Below, piece after piece: positions 54,201-63,384 of a stretch of 64,000 bases of DNA. The notes beneath the pieces are model-generated. The model was given only the letters and a program-made list of their open reading frames with translations, was not told the origin of the DNA and searched no databases. How positions within the stretch are numbered: the stretch's first letter is position 1; each line of letters begins with the position of its first letter. Source of the stretch: JAENWD01 sp963837165 (GTDB lineage Bacteria; Acidobacteriota; Vicinamibacteria; Vicinamibacterales; JAENWD01). The stretch covers positions 1-64,000 of the forward strand of contig CAWIMD010000003.1 in assembly GCA_963837165.1 (NCBI GenBank), written 5' to 3'. A program made the translations under genes and the position numbers.

Positions 54201-54852
54201 CTACGGCAGCAGCCTGAGCCTCAGCGGGCGTCCGGCCGACGCCCGCGCGCCGCTCGAGGAGGCCCTGAAGCTCGCGACCGTGCTGAAGAACCCCAACCTC
54301 ACCGCGCAGACCCTGCGCTATCAGGCCGATCGGCTGTACTACGCGGGCGACCTGACGGGCGCGGCGGACATGACCCGCCGGGCCTCAGAGGCGGCGAAGA
54401 GCGCCTCGGACGCCGGCCTGAAGCTGCTCGCCCGGGCCGACGCCGCGATCATCGGCGGCGCGGTCCGGCCCACGCGCGCGCTGGCCGCCACCCTGGCCGA
54501 CCTGGCGACCGAGGCCGACACGCGCGGCCTCAAATCGCTCTCGGTCGACTGCTCGATCGCGCGCGCCTCGATCCTGATCGGGCTCGGCGACCGGGCCGGC
54601 GGCCGCAGCGAGGTCGAGCGCGCGCTCGCCAAAGCGGACGCGCTCGGGCTGAAGGTGTCGCTCGCGAAGGCGTACTACCTGAAGGCCTCGGTGCTGCGGG
54701 CCACGTCGGATCCGGGCGCCCCCCGCGAGTACGCCGCGGCGCTGCGCCTGCTCGAGGAGGTGAAGGCCGATGCCGGCAACGAGCACGTCCTCGAACGCGC
54801 CGATCTCTCGTCGATGCACGCCGAGTGCGTGAAGTGGGCGCGCGGCGTGTAG
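51207..54852 (+). CDS. Large membrane serine/threonine kinase with TPR domain, one frameshift
   Basis: The ATG at 51207 opens a zinc-ribbon (NCHRCGSSAPAVAGVCPVCG). The kinase domain follows: LLGTGGMGSVYQAWD, VAIKVIRPDF, VVHRDLKPANIMVD, MDFGIARSS and GTVEYMSPEQANAG. Near 52125 the frame shifts, and the second frame completes the kinase (VITRCLQPEVGKRYQSARDL). A membrane helix follows (WWVLATVVLVAAAGAWIMYG), then a FlgO/TolB-like region (STLAVLPFKNASGDPTLDSL) and ~12 TPR units to the stop. The combined length is ~1214 residues. Acidobacterial kinases of this form probably integrate envelope signals. Confidence 0.88.
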
Positions 54853-54889
54853 CCGACCTCGAGCTCGCGCGCCCGGACCGGCCGGCGCG

Positions 54890-55678
54890 TCAGCCCCGCC
54901 GACGCCTGCGAGCGAGCAGCCCCACCAGTCCCGTCCCGAGCAGCGCGATGCTGGCCGGTTCGGGCACGGCGGTATTCGCGTACGCGACGATCTGATCGGA
55001 AAACCTGGTGTCTCCGCTTCTGATCGCCGGATCGATCGTGTCGAGCTGATACATGCAGGTCTGATAGTTCGGGACTTCCTGCACCGCCGCCAGGCACATG
55101 TCGATGGTGAAGAGCTGAGACTCGTCCGGCGCCTGCAGCACTCTCACCTGCCCCAGCGAATCCGTGGGGCCATTCGGATACCCGTTGTTCTCGGTGTCGA
55201 AGAGCCACGAGAAGAAGGAGTAGTAGCCCTCCCAGGTGGGACTGATCGGGTCGCCGGTCTCGGGGTCGGTCGCCAGGAACGTAAACCTTCGACACCCGGA
55301 GTCGGTATCCGAGGGCCCGACGAGCGGCACGCAGTCGTAGCTGCCGAGCAAGGGATCGACGAGCCCGTCGAACTCGTCCTGGGTGGGCCCCGGCGTCTCC
55401 CCTTCGACGAAGTTGTCGTCCACTGTCAGGTTGAACGAGGTCGAGGGCGTCACGCCATAGAAGTTGAGACCGACTTTGTAGTCGAGGAAGTTGAAGATCA
55501 GCGTTCCACCGGCACACGCGCCGCTCGCCTCGTTGCACGTCAAGGTGATCGAACTGGCCTCGGTCGGAATGGACGCGAGCGGCACCAGCAGGGCCGCGAG
55601 CGCCGCAGCGTGGATGAGCTTGCACGCAGACGACGACGCCGAACGGTTGGACTCGGAGGTCACGACTTCGTGGGACAT
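54890..55678 (-). CDS. PEP-CTERM sorted exported protein (262 aa)
   Basis: I chose the ATG at 55678. A signal segment (LIHAAALAALLVPLASIPTE) precedes a beta-rich body with paired cysteines (LTCNEASGACAGG; DCVPLVGPSDTDSGC). The C-terminus VPEPASIALLGTGLVGLLAR followed by RRRRG is the exosortase sorting signal. A repeated acidic run (ATDPETGDPISPTWEGYYSF) is seen in the middle. Convergent with the kinase gene; stops are 37 bp apart. Surface or matrix role inferred. Confidence 0.85.
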   Translation of the reverse strand: MSHEVVTSESNRSASSSACKLIHAAALAALLVPLASIPTEASSITLTCNEASGACAGGTLIFNFLDYKVGLNFYGVTPSTSFNLTVDDNFVEGETPGPTQDEFDGLVDPLLGSYDCVPLVGPSDTDSGCRRFTFLATDPETGDPISPTWEGYYSFFSWLFDTENNGYPNGPTDSLGQVRVLQAPDESQLFTIDMCLAAVQEVPNYQTCMYQLDTIDPAIRSGDTRFSDQIVAYANTAVPEPASIALLGTGLVGLLARRRRRG

Positions 55679-55858
55679 GTTTCGGCTCCAGACGTGGAGA
55701 GGCCAGTGCACGGCGAGGAGCGCCTGGGGAGAGCAAACTACGCACCACGACCAGCCGGCGTGTTGCTGGGACGAACGGAGGATCCAGTGATGCGGACGGC
55801 CTGAAAGACGCTCTCGCAGACGACTTAAGTCGGCGCAGCGCGCGTTGGCACGGGCGAT

Positions 55859-57127
55859 TCACTGCTCCATCGGCAGCGAATCGAACAGGTCTCCACCCGT
55901 TCCCAGCGCTTCGAAGTAGTCGCAGTACCGCCGTCGCATCACCGGCTCGGCGAAGCGCGCCTCCGCTTCGGCCCGCGCGCGTCGCGACGCCTCCGCATAC
56001 CGGCCGGGATCGTCCCACAGGCCGCAGACGGTCTCGAACCACGGCCGGATCTCGTCTTCGCGCGGCAGCTCCGTCGTGTCGGGCGTCATCCACTCGGGCA
56101 GCGGCAGGACGACCCCGCCAGCACCCACCGTGTCGGGCAGGCCGCCACGGTCGCTCACCAGCGGCGGGATGCCGTTGACCAGGGCTTCGGCGGCCACCCT
56201 CCCGAACGACTCGGCTGCCGTGGACGGAACGAGCAGGAGGCGCGTGAGCGCGAAGAAGTCTGCCGGCCGCGGGGTGGCCGGCGCCGCCATGATGTGCGGG
56301 TATCGCGCGAAGTCGATGCCTTCGATGGCGTTCAGCGCGCCGGCGGCTGTCGCGGACTGCACGACGAGCAGTGGGATGTCCGGGCGGGCGCGGCCGAGCA
56401 TGTCGGCCAGGCGCGCGAACACGAGCGAACCCTTGCCCCGCGACGGGTTCACGAACGTGACGAACCGCCGCAGGTCGGGCGGCGCCTCGACCTCGGCCCA
56501 GTCGATTGGCGAGTCGATCCCCACGCTCCGCAGCCCGATGCGATGGCGGTAGTACTCGGTCAAGTACGGGCTCGTCGTGAAGACGTGATCGACGTGCTCG
56601 AAGAAGCGCCGATCCTCGTACCCGCGGTTCCGCAGCGAGAAGACGACGCGCACCCCGGCAGCGCGGGCGCGCCGCATCGCATCCTGCACGACCGCGTGGC
56701 CGCCGTAGGTAACGAGCACGTCCGGCTCGAACGCCGCCAGCAGTTCCTCGAGCAGGAAGAGCAACTGCTCGCTCTCGTAGTGCTCCGCCGGCGTGCGCGG
56801 CGGCGCCTTCGTCGTGAGCATCTGCACGGGCACACCGTTCAGGGCGAACGCGAGCACCGGCCGTCCGGGCCCGAAATTGGCGCGAGGCGCCTGCCCGCGT
56901 ATGGCGTGCCGGAATGCCGGCGACGGCGGCTGGCGCCGTGCGACGATGCCGTGCTCGGCGAGGTGGTCGAGCAGGTTGGCAGGCGGCCGGGCGTCGAAGC
57001 GTGCGGTTGCGAGCACCCGCACGTCGTGACCCGCCTCGGCCAGCCACTGCATCAGGATGCGCATGCTCTGCGCGGCGCCGCTCGTGTGGTCGGTGTAGGC
57101 GTTGTGAATCGCGAGGAGGATGCGCAT
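55859..57127 (-). CDS. Glycosyltransferase, family 4 / GT-B fold (422 aa)
   Basis: The N-terminus MRILLAIHNAYTDHTSGAAQ is a typical GT-B start. The C-terminal nucleotide-sugar domain contains FVTFVNPSRGKGSLVFARLA, LLLVPSTAAESFGRVAAEAL and NGIPPLVSDRGGLPDTVGAG, with the ExxxxxG(R)xxAEA motif of group 1 transferases. Donor and acceptor cannot be deduced; no surface polysaccharide cluster is adjacent, so it may be an isolated or transferred gene. Confidence 0.85.
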   Translation of the reverse strand: MRILLAIHNAYTDHTSGAAQSMRILMQWLAEAGHDVRVLATARFDARPPANLLDHLAEHGIVARRQPPSPAFRHAIRGQAPRANFGPGRPVLAFALNGVPVQMLTTKAPPRTPAEHYESEQLLFLLEELLAAFEPDVLVTYGGHAVVQDAMRRARAAGVRVVFSLRNRGYEDRRFFEHVDHVFTTSPYLTEYYRHRIGLRSVGIDSPIDWAEVEAPPDLRRFVTFVNPSRGKGSLVFARLADMLGRARPDIPLLVVQSATAAGALNAIEGIDFARYPHIMAAPATPRPADFFALTRLLLVPSTAAESFGRVAAEALVNGIPPLVSDRGGLPDTVGAGGVVLPLPEWMTPDTTELPREDEIRPWFETVCGLWDDPGRYAEASRRARAEAEARFAEPVMRRRYCDYFEALGTGGDLFDSLPMEQ

Positions 57128-57361
57128 GTCCGGAGAAGCTCGTTCCGGCTCCCCGTGCCGTCCGCTCGGCGCATGCTATCACCCGCGCGCCCTGCGCCAG
57201 CCACGGCCGCGCGCGGGTCACGGCCGCGTGCGTCGTCTTGCCCGCGATGATGAGGTCCAGGCCGCGGCCGTTACATCACGACTTCGGTCAGGTCGTCTTC
57301 GATTTTGACGAAGTCCCAGCCCTATTGGGAGCCTCCGCGCCGGATGATGCCACACCCGCCA
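57128..57361. other. No clear gene between the glycosyltransferase and the small protein
   Basis: A minus-strand frame (DLIIAGKTTHAAVTRARPWL) and a plus-strand frame (FGQVVFDFDEVPALLGASAP) are open, but neither is identifiable. One of them may be a gene tail left by rearrangement. Confidence 0.35.
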
Positions 57362-57703
57362 TCAGTGATGGGAGCCGCGTTCTCTGACCAGCTTCAGCAC
57401 CCGGCCGCGCCGAATGCGATCAAGCGCCACCTTCGCATCGTCCAGGGCCCGAGCAAACGCGAGTCCGTACAGAAAACCCGCGTCGAACTCGGCCACCCCC
57501 GGGCTGGCGGCCGCTTCGGGTTCATCGTCCTGAAGCAGTCCGCTCATGGCATCGATCAGCAGTTGTCGTTCGGTCGCAATGACGGCGCCCAGTCTCGCGA
57601 CTTCTTCCTCGGGCAGCGATTCGGGCCCCTGATCGGCTGCCTGCATCGTGAGCCGGGCGAGTTCTGCCGCGTGACGGTTGGCCTCGTCTTCCCACTGGCT
57701 CAT
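57362..57703 (-). CDS. Small acidic helical protein, unknown (113 aa)
   Basis: GGGGGCAGAGGA upstream supports the ATG at 57703. The sequence is mostly helical (EANRHAAELARLTMQAADQG; LGAVIATERQLLIDAMSGLL) with AEFDAGFLYGLAFARALDD and a basic end. No family recognised. It lies left of repeat copy 7 with ~157 bp between, in which I see nothing. Confidence 0.55.
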   Translation of the reverse strand: MSQWEDEANRHAAELARLTMQAADQGPESLPEEEVARLGAVIATERQLLIDAMSGLLQDDEPEAAASPGVAEFDAGFLYGLAFARALDDAKVALDRIRRGRVLKLVRERGSHH

Positions 57704-57860
57704 TCCTCTGCCCCCGAAAGCACGTCGTGTTCTGTGGCGGGCTCGCTGGACCGACACGTGCCGGTCGAGCGCCAGCGTAGCAGAGTTCGGGAGCATGGGG
57801 CATGGCGGCTGAAGGACGAGCTGCGCTTCCTGCTCCACCGGGAGCGACTGGCCGTGACGC

Positions 57861-58079
57861 GAGGGCGCGCCCACGACGGCGCGATTAGGAACGGTGCATC
57901 CGCGGCCTGACTGCTCACACCGTCGTTTGACAGGCGCGTTCAAGCGCCGCATGATCTGCGACTTATGATCTGCGCCGTGGGTGCGGGCGATCCGCGCTGT
58001 ACTGGCGGCAGGCCGTGGCCGCATGACGGGCATTCCGTCAACCAAGGTCCCGAAAACCCCGTTAATGGTTCCTATCCTC
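57861..58079 (+). repeat. Right-end repeat copy 7 (long form, most diverged)
   Basis: It has the same ~220-bp extent as copy 1 (GAGGGCGCGCCCACGACGGC start) with several substitutions (GCCGTGGCCGCATGACGG in the core), ending TGGTTCCTATCCTC at 58079. Copies 1 and 7, the longest ones, are the first and last of the series. Confidence 0.92.
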
Positions 58080-58815
58080 TTTCAGGGCAATCGTGTCGCG
58101 GACCAACGTAGAAGCCGCTCGGGAAATAGAGGACGCGATGGGTGTCGACGGCCTTCTGGAGGGCGGCGGTGTCGTCGGTCTGCCCGTCGCCCGCAACGCC
58201 CAGCGTGTGGACGTTGACCCAGGTCCCGGTCGGCGTCAGCGCGCGGATCGCCGCCGGCGGCGGCGCGGGCAGCGCGCGCAACGGCTCGGCAGTGAACAGC
58301 GTGTCGAGGTGGCCGGGCATGCCCTCGCCGGGCACGACGAGCCCGCAGTTGAAGTTCCCGACCCGATAGATGGCGCCCGCGGCGGCCTGGGTCCTGCCGC
58401 TTTCGCGGAATCTGGCGAACACCGGCACGTCGGCGCAGACGGCGTTCTCGACGCCGACTTCCGTCGTGGCGTTCTTCTCGTTGCTGATGACGATCGCCGC
58501 CATCGAGACATGCTCGAAGCGGCTGTCCTTGACCCAGAGCTGATCGGAGTACGTCGGGTCGATGTCGATGGCGGTGGGCACGTTGCGGAAGGTGTCGCGG
58601 ACGGGCGTGAGCCCCGCCATGTGCTCCCAAATCGCGGCCTCGCGGTGGCCGTCGAACACGGAGTCGAGCAGGGTGGGGACGGTCTCGTTCGGCGGCACCG
58701 TGCCTGGAGGCGGAAAGGGCACGCCGGTCGGGATCGCGTGGCAGCCGAAGTGGTGGCTCGGGCTGGAGCTGCGGCTGGCAGATCCTCCTGGCGCGGCCGG
58801 GTCCTGATCCTCGTG
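58080..58815 (-). pseudogene. Pectate-lyase-3/GH-type beta-helix protein, internal or C-clipped fragment
   Basis: The minus-strand frame reads DSVFDGHREAAIWEHMAGLT, DIDPTYSDQLWVKDSRFEHV and GTWVNVHTLGVAGDGQTDDT followed by AALQKAVDTHRVLYFPSGFY. The last block is the Pectate_lyase_3 signature that normally begins such domains, so a long beta-helix should follow, but the frame runs into repeat copy 7. No convincing start or signal peptide is visible upstream. Both ends therefore look rearranged. Confidence 0.65.
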
Positions 58816-58838
58816 TTCGGACTACCCGGTCCGGACCC

Positions 58839-61413
58839 TCAGAACTTGACCCGTGCCGACAATTGCAGCTCGCGGGGCGCCTGTGCCGTCACCGGCCGTC
58901 CGAACAGCGGCGACGTGACCGTGCCGACGTACGTCCCGTAACTCACGGCGTTCAGCACGTTGAACGCATCGAGGCCGACGGTCAGCCTCCTGGACGTGGA
59001 TCCCGTTCCGCCGAGGGTGAAGTCTCGCGACAGCCGCACATCGATGTCGGCCGACCCGGCGCCCTGAAGCGTGTTGCGTGGCACACCTGCGGGTCTGGCG
59101 TTTCCCCTGCCGTTGTTGAACAAGTCAGTGCCGAGAAGTTCGCTGTACGGCAACCCGCTCTGCAGCGTGAGGGCAAGGCCGATGTTGAACTGCCGTCCCG
59201 GCGTCACGCTTGCCAGGGCCACCAGTCGGTGCCGCCTGTCGAGATCCGCCCGGGCCCGTTCGCCGGCGAGATCGTAGTCGTTGGCTGGAAACCAGTTGAG
59301 CCCACCTGAATCGTTCGAGGTGTGGCTGACGGCGTACTGGACTTGCCCGCTCAGGACCTGCCTGAAACGACCGCGCAGCGTCACCTCCAGCGAATCACTG
59401 CGCTGACGCGCCGACGAGTCGATTTGCCGCACGACACCGAACGCCGGATCCGGCCGGGCGGCGTAGAGCGGTGGCGGTGGCGCGTTGACATCGCGCGATC
59501 GGAACAGGCGCCCATCCGATCCGTAGTACATCACCGACAGCGTCGCCGTCTTGAACAGTTGGCGCTCGACGCCGCCGCTGTACTGCAGCGTCCACGGCAC
59601 CTGGATGCCGGGGGCGAACCGCGCGACGCTCGGCGGTATGGCGGCGGCCGCCGGGCCCGCCTCGAACGGGTCCGGATAGGTCGGATTTGTCAGGACGATT
59701 CGCTGCAGGCCGCCGGGCCTGAAATTGAGCACATCGATCACTGGAAACGGTCCCACTTTGTCGTAGAACAGTCCCGCGCCTCCCCGCAGCACGGTCGATT
59801 CGCCGCGCGGCTTGATCGAGACCGAGACACGGGGGGCCACATTGTCGTGATCGGCGAAGTAGTTCGACCAGTCGTACCGCAGGCCCACGGAGAGCGTCGC
59901 CCGTGGCCCGATCTGCCAGTCGTCGTTGGCGTAGAGCCCCAGCACTTTCTCGAGCCACACCACGTCGCCGTTGCCCTGCTGCTGAATGAAGGCGTACGGC
60001 CGGCCGGCGGCATACGCGCCCAGGTCCGAGAAGTAGTAGGTGCCGCCGAAGCCGCTGCGATCGTAGAAGCCGCGGCGGCTCCAGTCGGGCACCTGGAAGC
60101 CGAGCTGCAGCAGGTGGGACTCCTTTGTGATCGCGAGGTTCTCGGCCAGTTGGACGTGAAGCTCCGTGCGGCGCAGATTGACCTGCGCGCCGCCGCCGGT
60201 GAACGCGCCGTTCACCACCACGCCAGGCGCCGACGAGACGCTCGTCCGCGGCTCGAGCTCGTGGCCGACGAGAATCTGAAACTGGTTCACCACGGTCGGA
60301 CGGACGACCGTCTGCTGGTTGTAGGTCACGCCCGTCTCTCGATGGAAGTACGTCGTCGCTGCCGAGCCGAGCGTCGTGCCACCCGCGCCGCGGTTGTCGG
60401 TTTCGGTCTCGTACGACGGACGAATCGAGATGGTCGAGGCACCTCGCTGGTGAATCAGGCCCAGTGACGCGAGCAGGTGGCGATATGGCTGGGAGACCGC
60501 ATCCCGGATATCGCCCTGCGGGCCGAGGGCAAAGACGATCGCCTGCCGATCCTCGCTGTCGGCCTTGACCGACATCATGAACGACGTGGTGCCGCCGTGG
60601 CCGACTGGTCCGGCGAGGAATCCGTCCCCGATGCGCCGCAGTTCCGGAGGCCGCACCGAGGCGAACGCGTTCCGCGAGTTCAGTGCGGAGTCTCGGACGA
60701 TCACGTTCGCCGCGCCATGGTAGTCCTGTGAGCCTGGCTTCGTGATGATGTCGATGCGGCCCCTGCCGGGACGCGAGTACGCCGCCGAATTACGGATCCT
60801 GGTTGATCCTGATCTGCTCGATCGCCGACGTGCTGACATCCAGGCTGTTGACCTCCATCCCGTTCACCAGGATGGTGACCCCGCTTGTCCCGAGCGAGGC
60901 GCTGTCGAGGAACCGCGACACGGCGGCGATCGCATCGTCGTCGAATATCGGCAGGTTCTCGAGCGTGCCCTGCGTGACCGCGATAGCGTCCGCATTTGCG
61001 GCAGCGCCGGTCGTCACCCGCGAGGCGCCGCCGGTGACGGTGACGTCCTGATGCACGCGGGCGAGCGACAGCATGATCCGCAGTCGTGTCGGAGCCCGTC
61101 CCCCGACCAGGACCTGGACCGTCTGCGGCTGAAAGCCCTCACGCGAAGCCCGAACCACATAGCGACCAGGGCCGGGGGCCTCGATGCTGAACGTCCCTGC
61201 GCCGTCTGTCGTGACCGACCGGATGACCCCTGAGGCGTCGAGCAGGTCCACGGGAGTCGACGGCAGGACTCCGCCCGTCGAATCGACCACGACGCCCGTG
61301 ATCGGTCGTGAAGTCTGGGCAGCCGCAATCGACACTGGCGGCGCAACCGCCAGCGCAAGCAGGGCGACGACACAGCCGTCGCGGCACCTCATCTCCGAAA
61401 AGTGTACATCCAT
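58839..61413 (-). CDS. TonB-dependent receptor with carboxypeptidase-regulatory-like N-terminus, one frameshift
   Basis: A signal (VVALLALAVAPPVSIAAAQ) is followed by a CarboxypepD_reg-like domain (ITGVVVDSTGGVLPSTPVDL; GRYVVRASREGFQPQTVQVL) and the start of a plug (GTLENLPIFDDDAIAAVSRF). Near 60790 the frame shifts, and the barrel continues AAYSRPGRGRIDIITKPGSQ, TLSVGLRYDWSNYFADHDNV and so on to LQLSARVKF with terminal phenylalanine. At ~855 residues it belongs to the acidobacterial 'Oar-like/TonB' type that imports oligosaccharides or other nutrients. Confidence 0.85.
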
Positions 61414-61454
61414 CCTCGAGGCTCTATGAGCCGTAAGGACGTCCTACGACCATC

Positions 61455-61985
61455 ATGACTCGCATGATCGCCGCTCGTGCAGCAGGCTTCACCTTTCTCT
61501 TCTACATCGTCGTCGGCATCAGCTCGATGGCGGGCGCCTTTCGCGGCCCGGCGGCGGAACTGGCGACGTATGCACAGAACGCGTCGGCCGTGATTCTCGC
61601 GCTGACGCTGTTCGTGGTCACCCGCGTGCAGCAGCCGGTCGTCGCCGCGCTGGGCATGATCTTCCGCCTCGCCGAGGGCGCGCTCGGCTCAGCCCTCGAC
61701 CTGACCGGCATCACCTTGTCGCAGCCGACGCTGGTCGACGCGACGCTGTTCGCGATTGGGAGCACGTTCTTCTGCTGGTTGTTGCTGCGCGGCCGCATGC
61801 TCCCGCGCGCCCTCGCCTGGACTGGCCTCGTCGGCTCGCTGATTGTCGTTGTCGGCCTGCCGCTGCAACTCGGCGGACGGCTGGGCGCGCCGCTCACGAT
61901 GTTGATGTGGATGCCGATGCTGGCGTTCGAGGTTCCAGGCGGCCTGTGGCTGCTGGTGAGAGGCGTCCCGCCGAGCCCGCGCTAA
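61455..61985 (+). CDS. DUF4386-like membrane protein (176 aa)
   Basis: Five to six hydrophobic segments are visible: RAAGFTFLFYIVVGISSMAG, NASAVILALTLFVVTRVQQP, LVDATLFAIGSTFFCWLLLR, RALAWTGLVGSLIVVVGLPL and LTMLMWMPMLAFEVPGGLWL, ending LVRGV. The spacing and the LLLRGRMLPRALAW loop fit DUF4386. Function unknown. It is divergent from the TonB receptor, with ~41 bp between starts. Confidence 0.65.
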   Translation: MTRMIAARAAGFTFLFYIVVGISSMAGAFRGPAAELATYAQNASAVILALTLFVVTRVQQPVVAALGMIFRLAEGALGSALDLTGITLSQPTLVDATLFAIGSTFFCWLLLRGRMLPRALAWTGLVGSLIVVVGLPLQLGGRLGAPLTMLMWMPMLAFEVPGGLWLLVRGVPPSPR

Positions 61986-62138
61986 GAGCCGAGATTCTCT
62001 TTCAAGGCCCGAACGCGCCGCCGTTGGTGTCCAGCGTGGCTCCCGTCGTGTTCCGCATTCCGCGGCTTCGGCGCTATGCTGTCGGGCGGCGCGGCTCGGC
62101 CGGCGGAGCCGGCGAGGACGCGCGCGGAGGGCATCATC

Positions 62139-63308
62139 ATGGCAGGATTCCACGACATCACCGCGGCCATCGTCGGGGCGGGGTTCATCGGCCCCGTCCA
62201 CGTCGAAGGACTGCGGCGGCTCGGCATCCGGGTCAAGGGTATTGCGGGCATCTCGCTCGACGAGGCGCAGCGCGCCACGGCCACGCTCGGCCTCGAGCGG
62301 GCCTACGCGAGCGTGGACGACCTGCTCTCGGATCCGGACGTCGCGAGCGTGCACCTCGCGTCGCCCAACCGCCTGCATCACGACCACGTGATGGCGGCGC
62401 TGGCCGCGGGCAAGCACGTCATCTGCGAGAAGCCGCTGGCGATGACATCGGCGCAGACGGCCGCCCTCGTCGCCGCCTCGAAGGCGCGCCCCCGGCAGAT
62501 GGCCGCCGTCAACTACAACCTCCGCTTCTATCCGCTGTCGCTCCAGGCGCGGGCGCTCGTCCGGAGCGGCACCATCGGGAACGTGCTCCACGTGCACGGC
62601 AGCTACGTGCAGGACTGGCTGCTCTACCCGACCGACTTCAACTGGCGCGTCCTGCGCTCGGAAGGCGGCGAGCTGCGCGCCGTCGGCGACATCGGCACGC
62701 ACTGGCTCGACCTCGTCGCGTTCGTCACCGGCCTCGAGGTCGAGGCCGTGATGGCCGACCTGATGACCGTGCACGAGACGCGCCTCAGGCCACCGAGCGG
62801 ATTGGTCGAGACCTTCTCGGGCAAGAAGGACCAGCCCCCGGCCGACCGCGAGCCGGTCGCGATCGACACGGAGGACTTCGGCGCCATCGTGCTGCGGTTC
62901 AAGGGCGGCGCGCGCGGCGTGCTCACCGTCTCGCAGGTCACCGCGGGCCGGAAGAACTGCCTCCGCTACGAGATCGCCGGCGCGAGCAAGGCGCTGTACT
63001 TCAACAGCGAAGCGCCGAACAGCCTGTGGATCGGCGAGCGCGCGGAGGCGAATCGGGAGCTCATGCGCGACCCGTCGCTGCTCGACCCCGAGGCCGCGCG
63101 CTTTGCCAGCTACCCCGGCGGCCACAACGAGGGGTTCCCCGACACGTTCAAGCAGGTCTATCGCGCGGTCTACACCGACGTGCTGAACGGCGCACGCTCG
63201 GCCGAGCCACTCTATGCGACCTTCGAGGACGGGCACCAGGAGGTGCGCGTGTGCGAGGCGATCGCGAAAAGCCACCGCGAGCGCCGCTGGGTCACCGTCG
63301 GGCCCTAA
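62139..63308 (+). CDS. Gfo/Idh/MocA-family oxidoreductase (389 aa)
   Basis: GGAGG at 62126-62130 supports the ATG at 62139. The NAD(P) fold is DITAAIVGAGFIGPVHVEGL, the conserved catalytic motif is ICEKPLAMTSAQTAALV (EKP), and the C-terminal domain has GGELRAVGDIGTHWLDLVAF with the GTHWxD active-site histidine region. Length and order are typical for sugar or inositol dehydrogenases of this family. Substrate not deducible. Confidence 0.92.
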   Translation: MAGFHDITAAIVGAGFIGPVHVEGLRRLGIRVKGIAGISLDEAQRATATLGLERAYASVDDLLSDPDVASVHLASPNRLHHDHVMAALAAGKHVICEKPLAMTSAQTAALVAASKARPRQMAAVNYNLRFYPLSLQARALVRSGTIGNVLHVHGSYVQDWLLYPTDFNWRVLRSEGGELRAVGDIGTHWLDLVAFVTGLEVEAVMADLMTVHETRLRPPSGLVETFSGKKDQPPADREPVAIDTEDFGAIVLRFKGGARGVLTVSQVTAGRKNCLRYEIAGASKALYFNSEAPNSLWIGERAEANRELMRDPSLLDPEAARFASYPGGHNEGFPDTFKQVYRAVYTDVLNGARSAEPLYATFEDGHQEVRVCEAIAKSHRERRWVTVGP

Positions 63309-63384
63309 GAGCGTTCAGGCTTCTTATCGTCCGACCCATGCCGTTGTATCCTTGGGCCTGACCCGGACAGCAAGGGAGGCGCCT

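Noticed and set aside
15569..58079. Integron cassette array with attC sites
   Set aside because: The repeats share one orientation and a bulged hairpin, but they lack matching RYYYAAC/GTTRRRY core sites, the segments between them are 1-14 kb with genes on both strands, and the left ends are ragged. No integron integrase is present.
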